DNA of 64,000 nt from an uncultured bacterium (GTDB lineage Bacteria; Verrucomicrobiota; Kiritimatiellia; RFP12; UBA1067). This document shows positions 51,640-59,580 of this stretch, piece after piece (within the stretch, counting starts at the first letter, position 1; every line of letters starts with the position of its first letter). The DNA is taken from positions 7,572-71,571 of the forward strand of contig CACZAK010000007.1 in the NCBI GenBank assembly GCA_902779075.1, read 5' to 3'. Position numbers and translations under genes: made by a program. The notes under the pieces are model-generated. The model made no database searches and had not been told where the DNA came from. It saw only the letters and a list, made by a program, of their open reading frames with translations.

Positions 51640-53427
51640 TTAGATACGGTTGGGCGTTTCTATGCCGAGAAGATGGAGACCCGTGGAGAGGACCTTTCCG
51701 AACAGCGCGCAGAGACGCAGACGCGCGTCGCGCACGGCAGGCTCGCTCTTGAGGATCGGCGAGCGCTGGTAGAACGAACTGTAGAGCTGCGCCGTCTGGA
51801 AGAGGTAGTCGGCGAGGACGGATGGCTTGTAGCACTCCGCCGCACGCAACACGGTAGGACCGAACTGCAGGAGCTGGAGCCCGAGCTGTTTCTCGATCGG
51901 AGTTGAGAGCAGCATCTCACCCGGTAGGGCGGTCGCCCCGCGACCGCCGCTCGGTAGGGCCGCCTCGCCGAGGCGGCCGTCCTCCCCCTCCGCCGCCTTG
52001 TCGAGGAGCGAGCACACGCGCGCGTATGCGTATTGGAGATACGGACCGGAATTGCCCTCAAGCGCAAGCGCCTTGTCCCAGTTGAAGTCGATGTCGGTGA
52101 TCGGGTCATGCGAGAGATCGGAGTACTTGACCGCGCCGTAGCCGATCTGCTCGGCGAGAGAGATTTGAGCAGGCGTAGCCTGATCCGCTGCGGGGTTCGG
52201 GGTGTCCCCGGTCGTTGTCCGCGCCTTCACGATCTCCAGCGCCCTCCGCACGGCCTCGGCGAGAAGCTCGTCGAGCTTGATAAGGTTGCCCTCTCGGGTC
52301 GAGATCGCCTTGCCCTGGAAACTCATGAGGCCGAACGGCACATGGACGAGCTTGACGCCAGAGTAACCCATCTTCGCCGCGATCGAGAACCATTGCTTGA
52401 AATGGAGCTGTTGGCGGGCGTCGGTCACGTAGATGATGCGCTCCGGGCTGTATTCCTCGACGCGCGACTTGACGCATGCGAGGTCGCTCGTCGTGTAGTT
52501 GTAGCCGCCGTCCGACTTGCGGACGATCGCCACGCCGAGTTTCTCGGCCTCGAGGTTCACGATGAGCGCGCCCTCCGACTCGACGGCGAGTCCCATCTCC
52601 TGAAGTTTTGCGACGACACCCGGCATCGTGTCGTTGTAGTACGACTCGCCGCGGTACGTGTCGAACTTAACGCCGAGCTTCGCGTACATGCGGTCGAATT
52701 CGCCGATGGAGATGTCGATAAAGCGCTTCCAGAGCGCGAGGTTGTCGGCATCGCCCTGCTGGAGCTTCACGAGCTCGGCCTTGCACGCCTCCTTCCAGGC
52801 GCCGTCCTCCTCCTTCGCCTTCGCGGCGGAGAGCACGTAGCACTTCTCAAGGTTGGCGACGGTGAGGTTGTCGCGCTCCTCCTGCGTGAGGCACTCGCGG
52901 TAGCCCTTGATGAGGATGCCAAACTGCGTGCCCCAGTCGCCGAGATGGTTGTCGGCAATCACCTCGTAGCCGAGCGCGCGGTAGATGCGGTCGATCGCGT
53001 TGCCGATCACGGTGGAGCGGATGTGGCCGATGTGCATCTGCTTGGCGGCGTTCGGGGAGGAGTAGTCGATGACGACGCGCCGCCCCGCGCCCGTCTGCGG
53101 TATGCCCGTGTGCGCATCGGCGGCGAGCGCGGCGAGGCGCGCTGCGATCCAGTCGGTCGAAACCGTGATGTTGAGGAAGCCAGGACCGGCGAGCTCGAAC
53201 TTCGCGATGAAGTCTGGCCGGTCGGCCTCAAGGCGCGCGAATACGGCCTCGGCGATCTTGCGCGGCGGCATGTGGAGCGTCTTCGCGGCAGCCAGCGCGT
53301 CGTTGCACTGGAAATCGCCGAACTTGGCGTCCGTCGCGGGAAGCGCCCGCACGTTGGAGAAATCGTTTCCGGGGAAAGCGGCTTCAAAGCCAGCCTTCAG
53401 CCAGCCCTCAATCGAATCGCATGCCAT
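51640..53427 (-). CDS. argS: Arginyl-tRNA synthetase
   Basis: 595 residues. The class I signature is MHIGHIRSTVIG (~131-142); FQGKAISTREGN corresponds to the KMSKS loop in its usual degenerate form. The N-terminal Add1 domain (DAKFGDFQCNDAL) and the C-terminal DALR anticodon-binding domain are present. Residues ~484-502, in the DALR region, come from two adjacent GGTAGGG palindromes (GRLGEAALPSGGRGATALPG), an apparent in-frame insertion not expected in the family. The start overlaps the def stop by one base (TGATG), so translation is coupled. Confidence 0.95.
   Translation of the reverse strand: MACDSIEGWLKAGFEAAFPGNDFSNVRALPATDAKFGDFQCNDALAAAKTLHMPPRKIAEAVFARLEADRPDFIAKFELAGPGFLNITVSTDWIAARLAALAADAHTGIPQTGAGRRVVIDYSSPNAAKQMHIGHIRSTVIGNAIDRIYRALGYEVIADNHLGDWGTQFGILIKGYRECLTQEERDNLTVANLEKCYVLSAAKAKEEDGAWKEACKAELVKLQQGDADNLALWKRFIDISIGEFDRMYAKLGVKFDTYRGESYYNDTMPGVVAKLQEMGLAVESEGALIVNLEAEKLGVAIVRKSDGGYNYTTSDLACVKSRVEEYSPERIIYVTDARQQLHFKQWFSIAAKMGYSGVKLVHVPFGLMSFQGKAISTREGNLIKLDELLAEAVRRALEIVKARTTTGDTPNPAADQATPAQISLAEQIGYGAVKYSDLSHDPITDIDFNWDKALALEGNSGPYLQYAYARVCSLLDKAAEGEDGRLGEAALPSGGRGATALPGEMLLSTPIEKQLGLQLLQFGPTVLRAAECYKPSVLADYLFQTAQLYSSFYQRSPILKSEPAVRDARLRLCALFGKVLSTGLHLLGIETPNRI
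51923..51948. repeat. 26-nt GGTAGGG palindrome in argS (copy 3)
   Basis: Plus strand: GGTAGGG then the hairpin CGGTCGC-CCC-GCGACCG and CC, identical to copies 1 and 6. In argS it is read in the other orientation as GGRGATALP. Confidence 0.9.
51953..51978. repeat. 26-nt GGTAGGG palindrome in argS (copy 4)
   Basis: GGTAGGG then ccgcctcg/cgaggcgg, ending CC. The stem sequence differs from copy 3, but head, length and pairing are the same. Only 4 nt separate the two copies. Encodes GRLGEAALP. Confidence 0.9.
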
Positions 53428-53975
53428 CAGATGTTACCACCGTTCTTATTGGCCAGTTTTTTCAGTTTGTTTGCGAGCGCGAGCTTGTCCTCCGCGCTCA
53501 TGAGGTCCACGTACAGGACACCGTTCAGGTGATCCGTCTCATGCTGCACGGCCCGTGCGAGGAAACCACGCACCGTTACGATCTGCATCCGCCCGGAGAC
53601 GTCCGTGTATTGGCACGTCACCTGATCCGCGCGCACCACGTGCCCGCCCATGTTCGGGAAGCTGAGACACCCCTCCTTGCCGTCCTGCTCCCCGGACTTG
53701 GAAATAATGACAGGGTTGAACATCACGAGGGGCATCTTCACGGAAGCGTTGAACGCCTTGACCTCCTCGCTCTCCTCGCAGTTGGCAGGCACGTCGATCA
53801 CGCAGACGCTCTCAAGTCGGCCGACCTGCTGCGCGGCCAGGCCCACGCCCTTCGCGTGGTACATCGTCTGGAGCATGTCCTCGGCGAGGTGCACTAGCTC
53901 AGACGTCACGGCCGGCACGGGCACGGCCTTTTCGCGGAGAACTGCGGAACCGTATTTGACAATATCAAGCAACAT
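53427..53975 (-). CDS. def: Peptide deformylase
   Basis: 182 residues starting MLLDIVKYGSAVLR, the usual N-terminus; an in-frame ATG 7 codons upstream is less likely. All three family motifs are present: GVGLAAQQVG (~43-52), EGCLSFP with the metal-binding Cys, and QHETDHLNG (HExxH) with the catalytic Glu and two His ligands. It removes the formyl group from new proteins. It sits 17 nt after dut and is coupled to argS. fmt is not in the window. Confidence 0.95.
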   Translation of the reverse strand: MLLDIVKYGSAVLREKAVPVPAVTSELVHLAEDMLQTMYHAKGVGLAAQQVGRLESVCVIDVPANCEESEEVKAFNASVKMPLVMFNPVIISKSGEQDGKEGCLSFPNMGGHVVRADQVTCQYTDVSGRMQIVTVRGFLARAVQHETDHLNGVLYVDLMSAEDKLALANKLKKLANKNGGNI

Positions 53976-53992
53976 AACTCCGTACCAGGGAA

Positions 53993-54421
53993 TCAAACGC
54001 CAGTGGAACCGAAACCGCCTGCACCGCGGTCGGTTTCATCGACAGATGTGACTTCTACGACTTCGGCCTGGGCAACAGGCGAGACGACGAGCTGGGCTAT
54101 CTTCATTCCCTTCTCGACCACGAACGGTTCCGTGCCGAGATTGATGAGAATCACGCCCACTTCGCCGCGATAGCCCGCGTCTATCGTACCCGGCGTGTTG
54201 AGCACCGTGATGCCGTGCTTGAGGGCGAGGCCGGAGCGCGGACGCACCTGCGCCTCCGCGTTGGGTGGCAGCATCAGCACGAGGCCCGTGTGGATGAGGG
54301 CGCGTGCGCCGGGGGACAGCGTCACCTCCTCGATAGAACGAACGTCCATCCCGGCATCGCCGGGATGGGCGTAGACAGGCAACTGCGCCGCCGGATCAGT
54401 TCTTAGAACTTTCACCGTCAT
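53993..54421 (-). CDS. dut: dUTP diphosphatase
   Basis: 142 residues, the standard trimeric dUTPase length. Motifs in order: [51 protein letters not shown] and the C-terminal [11 protein letters not shown]-loop-like arm. It hydrolyses dUTP to dUMP, keeping uracil out of DNA. The ATG at 54421 overlaps the end of the preceding gene by 26 nt; a GTG two codons later is an alternative. It is transcribed with the PpiD-like and def genes. Confidence 0.96.
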   Translation of the reverse strand: MTVKVLRTDPAAQLPVYAHPGDAGMDVRSIEEVTLSPGARALIHTGLVLMLPPNAEAQVRPRSGLALKHGITVLNTPGTIDAGYRGEVGVILINLGTEPFVVEKGMKIAQLVVSPVAQAEVVEVTSVDETDRGAGGFGSTGV

Positions 54422-56093
54422 CGGCGTCTTCGCCCTCCGTCAGCTCTTTCATCGAAGCCCAGTCGCTAGGCTGTGCGCCCAAACGGGACAAATTGGCCTC
54501 GCTCCATGCGCGCACGGTGTTTTCGCCCTGGCCGCGCGCCATCATCTCGCGCATCTGCCCAGCTGCGGCAATCGTGGCGGCGTCGCCCGGCTGGCGGTCC
54601 TCGACGTACACCACAACGCCATGTCCGGGCAGGCCCGTGGTCACGAGTTCGGACAGCTCGCCCTTCGCGAGGCGCACCGCCGCGGGAACGATCGAGTAAG
54701 CATCGGGGAAGGCGTTGCCGCGCATCGCGGTCTGCGCCACAAAAGTGATGGAGGTGGAGACGTTTGCATCGCCGAAGAGCTTCGGATCGAGCTTGCCGTC
54801 CTTGCGCTTGGCGAGGTCGGCCTTGACGGTCTCGCGCACCTTGTCCACGGCCTTCTTGAAGTCCTGCGCCTTCAGGTCGGCAAGCGCGTCGTTGCGCACG
54901 GACACGTTGTTCGTGATTTCCGCATACGAGGGCACGCGCGCCTGCGTGCAGAGGTTCGTGGCCAGGGTGACTACATAGACGGCGTTCGAGCCGGCGATTG
55001 CGCGGTAACGCGCGGATGGCTCGTCGTAGTCGAGATCCGACACCGTGGCGACGAATTCACGGCAGTCGGGCAGCACGGAGGCCGCATCCACCATGAAACC
55101 GGGCACGAACTTCTCGCCGGAGATGGAGAACGGACGAGACGTCTTGACCTCCAACTTCTCGGCCTTCGCGAGCTGTGCCAGACGGTCAACGCCATCGTCG
55201 GCCGCGCCGTCCTCCGGGCAGACGCGCGCGTAGAGCGCGTCGACGGCAGACTCAACGGACTTCTCGAGGCGGAGTTCCTTCTCGATCTGCGCCTTGACGG
55301 TTTCAAAAGCGTTGGTGCCGTAACGGTCGCTCGTCTCGTCGAAGCGCTCGTGGAGTTCGTCGTCGGTGACCTCGACCTTCTTGAGGCTCGCCGCGTCGTC
55401 CGCCGGCACCCTCACGTAGCGGACGGCCGTCAGTGCCGGCAGCGCGAGCGAGTTGGTGTGGGACTCGTAATACGCCTTGAGAGCCGCGTCGTCCAGCTTG
55501 ATGGCCGCCGCGTTCTTGTGCGTGAACCTTGCAATGCGCACCGTGATCTTGTCAGTCGCGTCCCGCATGCCGCTGGAGAGCTCGAGGGGCGAGACCCAGC
55601 TGGCGGACTCCGCCACGCCGCGGACGCGCGAAAGCGAGATCTGGCGACGGATGTACGCCTCGAAGCGCTCGGCCGTCCAACCGATGCGGGCGCACGTCTC
55701 CTGGAAGCGCGCGTGGTTGTACCCGCCCTTCTCGTCCGAGAAACTGCGCATGATCGCCTCGCGGACCTCGTCGTCGGACGCCGTCAACTTGAGGTCGTCA
55801 ACGACCTTCAACATGCCAAGGCGCGTCCACACCTCCTGATTGAGCTGGGGTGCCTTGATCGGAATCTCGCGCCCGTACTGGAAACGCATCTCGGCCAGCA
55901 CGTCTGCGCGTATCTCGTCGAACTTCGCGGATGGCACCGTGTCGCCAGCCAGTTTTCCCGCGCCATCGGATCCGCGAGTGTCGCTACGCCCGTCGAAAAT
56001 GAAGTCGAATGCGAAAAACATTGAGATTAGGACTGCGAACACGCCCCAAACCCACTTGTTGCGGATGATTCGGTTGAAATGATGGATAACCAC
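54396..56093 (-). CDS. Membrane-anchored SurA_N/PpiD-like chaperone
   Basis: 565 residues from a GTG with AGGAA upstream. The N-terminus ([30 protein letters not shown]) has a single membrane anchor like PpiD. Residues ~45-170 resemble SurA_N domains ([41 protein letters not shown]). A long region follows with a PPIase-like order, but a clear parvulin active site is not visible. The likely role is a periplasmic folding chaperone for secreted and outer-membrane proteins. It follows the FecR-like gene by 80 nt. Confidence 0.8.
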   Translation of the reverse strand: MVIHHFNRIIRNKWVWGVFAVLISMFFAFDFIFDGRSDTRGSDGAGKLAGDTVPSAKFDEIRADVLAEMRFQYGREIPIKAPQLNQEVWTRLGMLKVVDDLKLTASDDEVREAIMRSFSDEKGGYNHARFQETCARIGWTAERFEAYIRRQISLSRVRGVAESASWVSPLELSSGMRDATDKITVRIARFTHKNAAAIKLDDAALKAYYESHTNSLALPALTAVRYVRVPADDAASLKKVEVTDDELHERFDETSDRYGTNAFETVKAQIEKELRLEKSVESAVDALYARVCPEDGAADDGVDRLAQLAKAEKLEVKTSRPFSISGEKFVPGFMVDAASVLPDCREFVATVSDLDYDEPSARYRAIAGSNAVYVVTLATNLCTQARVPSYAEITNNVSVRNDALADLKAQDFKKAVDKVRETVKADLAKRKDGKLDPKLFGDANVSTSITFVAQTAMRGNAFPDAYSIVPAAVRLAKGELSELVTTGLPGHGVVVYVEDRQPGDAATIAAAGQMREMMARGQGENTVRAWSEANLSRLGAQPSDWASMKELTEGEDADDGESSKN

Positions 56094-56173
56094 TTTCTTT
56101 TTCCTGTTCTTTTTCTTGTTGTTGTAGAAACTTTTGCTCTTGTTGATACCAATATCCTGTTTGCGGACGTCTC

Positions 56174-57307
56174 TCAGATGTCGTCGTCGTTCTTGTCGTC
56201 CTTCTTCTCTTCCTGCGGCTCTTCGGCCTTCTTCTCATCATCGGCCCCGGCGTTGTTGGCCGTTTCCTTGGCCTTCGCAGGCTTGACTTCGACGGCCTCG
56301 ACCTCTTCCGTCTCCTCGGACGCGGCCTTTGCCTTCTTCTTCTCGGCGTCCGCCACCTCGACGGGCGTGATCACCAGCTCGCCGGAATTCAAGTTGGAAC
56401 GGCCCTCTGCGAATGCACAGCGGGTTTTAATCTCGCCAGTGGCGTCAAATGCCATCGTGGACACGATCATGTTTCCGCTCACCTTGGAACGACGGCGGAA
56501 TATCTTGACGGCGCAGCGGGGCGACAGGACGAAATCGTAAGTCTTCTGCACGTCCTTCGTCTCCCCCGTCTCGAAGTTCTTCTCTGCCATCAAGCCCTGG
56601 TCAAGAATCACCTTGCAGTCGCCGCTTTCGCCACGCAGCCACGAAATGAGGTCGTCGCCGTCCGTCGTGCGGATGCGAACATGGTTTGCAGCAGCCATTC
56701 GCGGAAACTTGTAGTGGCGGCCCTCCAACGTCATCGTTCCCGTCACGCAGCGGACGAGCACCTCGTCGCCGTTGCCGATGGACTGGTAGTCAAACTGGCT
56801 TTCGCCGGCGAGGTTCGAGCAGGTAAAGAAAGGCGCAGCCACAAAGAAGAGCCCCTCATTGAGCGTGCGCGGCAGGGATACCCGCACCCGACCAGACTTG
56901 AGCACAAGCGTTCGCGTTGATACGCCGATCTCGCCCGGACGGGTCGAAACCTCCGCCGATTCCGTAAGCTTGACCTTCGCCTCCGGACCAAATTCAAATT
57001 CAGCCATCGAGGATGCACCCGCCTCATGCACCGTGCGGAACGACGATCCCAAAGGATAGTAACGTCCTTCCTCTGCAACAGTCCATTCGGACGCGCCCGG
57101 TTTCAGCACATGCACGTCACCTTGCGCGCGTGCGCACCTGACGAGAGCCGTGAACGGCTTCTCCTCTTTCCGCGGCTTAGGCAATGCGTCATCTGCCGCG
57201 GCGTCCGCAGCAGGCTCAGCGTCTTGCGCGCACACAGGCGCGAAGACTGCGCTCGAGACAACAAACGCAGCGGTCATAGCCGCTTGAAATGAAACTTTCC
57301 ACATCAT
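56174..57307 (-). CDS. Exported FecR-like domain protein with acidic/lysine-rich tail
   Basis: 377 residues with a signal peptide (FQAAMTAAFVVSSAVFAPVCAQ). The centre (~55-170) has FecR-like beta strands: ALVRCARAQGDVHVLKPG, YPLGSSFRTVHEAGASSMAEF and GEIGVSTRTLVLKSGRVRVSLP. The last ~70 residues are a charged Glu/Lys/Ala tail ending in DDDI. There is no sigma factor or FecI partner nearby, so classical FecR signalling is unlikely. It may be a periplasmic binding protein. It starts 2 nt after the lgt stop and precedes the chaperone gene. Confidence 0.72.
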   Translation of the reverse strand: MMWKVSFQAAMTAAFVVSSAVFAPVCAQDAEPAADAAADDALPKPRKEEKPFTALVRCARAQGDVHVLKPGASEWTVAEEGRYYPLGSSFRTVHEAGASSMAEFEFGPEAKVKLTESAEVSTRPGEIGVSTRTLVLKSGRVRVSLPRTLNEGLFFVAAPFFTCSNLAGESQFDYQSIGNGDEVLVRCVTGTMTLEGRHYKFPRMAAANHVRIRTTDGDDLISWLRGESGDCKVILDQGLMAEKNFETGETKDVQKTYDFVLSPRCAVKIFRRRSKVSGNMIVSTMAFDATGEIKTRCAFAEGRSNLNSGELVITPVEVADAEKKKAKAASEETEEVEAVEVKPAKAKETANNAGADDEKKAEEPQEEKKDDKNDDDI

Positions 57308-57309
57308 AA

Positions 57310-58152
57310 TTAGGATCTCTCCTGTTTGGTTGGTCCGAATATTTTACAATTTTCGGCGCGGAAACGCAATAGAGAAACGAGGATAAACGCGATTCCCAGA
57401 AAAACGAGCCCGATGGAGATCGCCTGGCCAATCGACAGCGACCCGACGCGCTGGCGCATGTCGTCACGGAGAAATTCAATGCAAAAGCGTATGCAGGCGT
57501 ATCCTATGAGATAGCAGCCCGTAGTGAATCCAGGCCGTTTCTTCCAATTCCGCAGGAACACGAACAGCAGCACCGCAAAGAGACACAGCACCGCCGCCGC
57601 CTCGAAGAGCTGCGTGGGCAGGACGGGCAGCGCCGACTGCGCGGTCTCGGGTATCAGCCCGCCGTCCACCTGCGCCACCCACGCGGGCGAACGACGCGGA
57701 AACGCCACGGCGCAGGCGCAGTCCGACACCCTCCCGTAGCAGCAGCCGTAGAAGAAACACCCCACCCTGCCAAACGCATGCGCAAGGGGAATGACCGTCA
57801 CGAAGAGGTCCGCAACCTGCGCCATGCGCTCACGGCGCACGCGGCACCATACGAAGAACACCAAAATCGCGAGGATAAGCCCGCCATAGAACACCAGCCC
57901 CCCCTGCCAGACCTTGAACGCAGACAGCGGGTTGGCGGCGAATTCGCGTCCCCAGAACTCGCGCACGTACTCGAGCCGCGCACCGACGATGCCGCTGAAC
58001 ATCATCAGCATCAGTAGGTTCGAGAGCGGCTCCGCAGCGCGCCCCGTGCGGCGACACAGCCATGAAAGCACCTGCCACGCGACGATGAAGCCAAGCGCCA
58101 TGCAGAAGCCGTATGTCTTAATAGGCAGGCCAGCGATGAGATCGGGATGCAT
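57310..58152 (-). CDS. lgt: Prolipoprotein diacylglyceryl transferase
   Basis: 280 residues with seven hydrophobic segments. It starts MHPDLIAGLPIKTYG, typical of the family. GLVFYGGLILA and HAFGRVGCFFYGCCYG (the Lgt signature with the essential Arg) are present, followed by LPTQLFEAAA and the final RDDMRQRVGSLSIGQ. It transfers diacylglyceryl from phosphatidylglycerol to the lipobox cysteine. Its ATG overlaps the preceding stop by one base (TGATG). Confidence 0.95.
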   Translation of the reverse strand: MHPDLIAGLPIKTYGFCMALGFIVAWQVLSWLCRRTGRAAEPLSNLLMLMMFSGIVGARLEYVREFWGREFAANPLSAFKVWQGGLVFYGGLILAILVFFVWCRVRRERMAQVADLFVTVIPLAHAFGRVGCFFYGCCYGRVSDCACAVAFPRRSPAWVAQVDGGLIPETAQSALPVLPTQLFEAAAVLCLFAVLLFVFLRNWKKRPGFTTGCYLIGYACIRFCIEFLRDDMRQRVGSLSIGQAISIGLVFLGIAFILVSLLRFRAENCKIFGPTKQERS

Positions 58153-58517
58153 CAGAGTCCTTTCAGAATTTCAATGGCCAGGCGCGTCGGCGCCGCGTTC
58201 GTCTCCATGAGCCACCATCCACCGGCCCTCTGCGAGGAAATCAGCTTGATCGCAATCCGCTCTCGCGTGAGTCCGTTCGTGGCAAAGAGATCCCCCTGGT
58301 AGGGCCGCCTCGCCGAGGCGGCCGCCGCGTTCGTGCCGCCACCCTGGTAGGGCGGTCGCCCCGCGACCGCCGAAACATGCGCCGCCAGCCACCGTTCGCC
58401 CAACGCGATGGCGTGGTCCACCTCGTTCTGGACGGACGGCTCAAGCGGTCCGTCCGGCTGCGGCAGTGGCTGAATGCCAAATGTTGCCGCAAACAGTATT
58501 GCCAAACCGCTCTTCAT
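58152..58517 (-). CDS. Small exported protein with two in-frame palindromes
   Basis: 121 residues. MKSGLAILFAATFGIQPLP is a weak signal peptide. Residues ~25-46 (SVQNEVDHAIALGERWLAAH) would be helical; GGWWLMETNAAPTRLAIEI follows near the end. About 26 of the 121 residues (49-74) are encoded by two GGTAGGG palindromes and the short link between them. No family is recognised. AAAGAG precedes the ATG, and an extended -10 lies at 58549. It is coupled to lgt through a TGATG overlap. It could be a small envelope factor, or a frame kept open by chance, but the signals favour a gene. Confidence 0.65.
   Translation of the reverse strand: MKSGLAILFAATFGIQPLPQPDGPLEPSVQNEVDHAIALGERWLAAHVSAVAGRPPYQGGGTNAAAASARRPYQGDLFATNGLTRERIAIKLISSQRAGGWWLMETNAAPTRLAIEILKGL
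58298..58323. repeat. 26-nt GGTAGGG palindrome (copy 5)
   Basis: GGTAGGG then ccgcctcg/cgaggcgg and CC, identical to copy 4 in argS. Encodes AAASARRPYQ on the minus strand. Confidence 0.9.
58346..58371. repeat. 26-nt GGTAGGG palindrome (copy 6)
   Basis: GGTAGGG then CGGTCGC-CCC-GCGACCG and CC, identical to copies 1 and 3. Encodes AVAGRPPYQ on the minus strand, the same peptide as copy 1. Confidence 0.9.
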
Positions 58518-58535
58518 TTTGTAAACTCTTTCGTC

Positions 58536-59543
58536 ATGGACACCGTAGAGTATACCAAAAAATGCCGTGGTCTGTCGCTAATTTCCGGCGGACTCGACTC
58601 GCAGCTCGCTGTCTGCGTACTGCGCGACGCTGGCGCGGAGGTGGAGGCCGTCACGTTCGAGACGCCCTTCTTCTCCTCCGCCGCCGCGCGCAAGGCCGCC
58701 GCCGCACTCGGCGTGAAGCTGCACGTCATTGACTTCACCGACGACGAGATCGCCCTTATCAAAAACCCGCCCCACGGCTTCGGCGGCGCGATGAACCCCT
58801 GCATCGACTGCCATGCCACGATGATCCGCCGCGCCGGCGAGCTGATGGCGCAGCTCGGCTACGACTTCGTCGCCACCGGCGAGGTGCTCAACCAGCGCCC
58901 GATGTCGCAGAACCGACAGTCCCTCGGCGTAGTGGAGAAGTCAAGCGGCCTTGTCGGACGCCTCGTGCGTCCGCTCTGCGCACAGCTCCTCGCCCCCACC
59001 ATCCCCGAACAAGAAGGCAAGCTCGACCGCTCGAAGCTCCTCGGCCTCTCCGGACGCCGACGCGAACCACAGTTCGAACTCGCAAAGAAATACGGCCTCG
59101 TGGACTATCCCTCGCCAGCCGGCGGCTGCAAGCTCACCGAGAAAGGATTCGGGCGCAAGCTGAAGGACCTCCTCGACCACGAAGGACTCGACGAGCGCCG
59201 CCTCGTGGAACTGCTCCTCGTCGGACGGCGCTTCCGCCTGCCGGATGGCACGGGCGTGATCCTCGGACGCGACGCGAACGACAATCGCCTGCTCGCGGAA
59301 CGGCGCACCCCCTCCGATACGCTCGTCGCGCCCATCTCCGTCCCCGGCCCCACCGCCCTTCTCCCGCGTGTCGCCTCGGAAGCCGACCTCGACGCCGCCG
59401 CACGCATCGTCTGCGCCTGGAGCCGCTTCGACAGCTTCTCCGGCGAAATAACGGTAAAGGTCGTCACGGACACGACAACCGTCGAGCGAATCGTCCCGCG
59501 CCCGTACGAACGCGAACCTCTCACGCCCTTCCAGATCACCTAG
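58536..59543 (+). CDS. PP-loop tRNA thiolation protein, ThiI/MnmA-like
   Basis: 335 residues from the ATG at 58536. LISGGLDSQLAV (~15-26) is the PP-loop of ATP pyrophosphatases. NPCIDCHATMIRRA carries a CxxC, and TGEVLNQRPMSQNRQSL and YPSPAGGCKLTEKGF are characteristic of ThiI-like sulfur-insertion proteins of anaerobes. The C-terminus (FRLPDGTGVILGRDANDNRLL and PGPTALLP) resembles an NFACT-R-type RNA-binding domain. Together these suggest ATP-dependent thiolation of tRNA, although the target base is not known. It is one of four plus-strand genes and diverges from the lgt run; its start region overlaps the opposite promoter. Confidence 0.8.
   Translation: MDTVEYTKKCRGLSLISGGLDSQLAVCVLRDAGAEVEAVTFETPFFSSAAARKAAAALGVKLHVIDFTDDEIALIKNPPHGFGGAMNPCIDCHATMIRRAGELMAQLGYDFVATGEVLNQRPMSQNRQSLGVVEKSSGLVGRLVRPLCAQLLAPTIPEQEGKLDRSKLLGLSGRRREPQFELAKKYGLVDYPSPAGGCKLTEKGFGRKLKDLLDHEGLDERRLVELLLVGRRFRLPDGTGVILGRDANDNRLLAERRTPSDTLVAPISVPGPTALLPRVASEADLDAAARIVCAWSRFDSFSGEITVKVVTDTTTVERIVPRPYEREPLTPFQIT
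58549..58557 (-). promoter_or_regulatory. Extended -10 promoter of the small-protein/lgt operon
   Basis: TGGTATACT (58557-58549), preceded by a T run, 32 nt before the ATG at 58517. It lies inside the first codons of the divergent PP-loop gene. Confidence 0.6.
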
Positions 59544-59580
59544 CCGTTGTTCGCGGGATCTCCCACGGCAATCTATTCCG

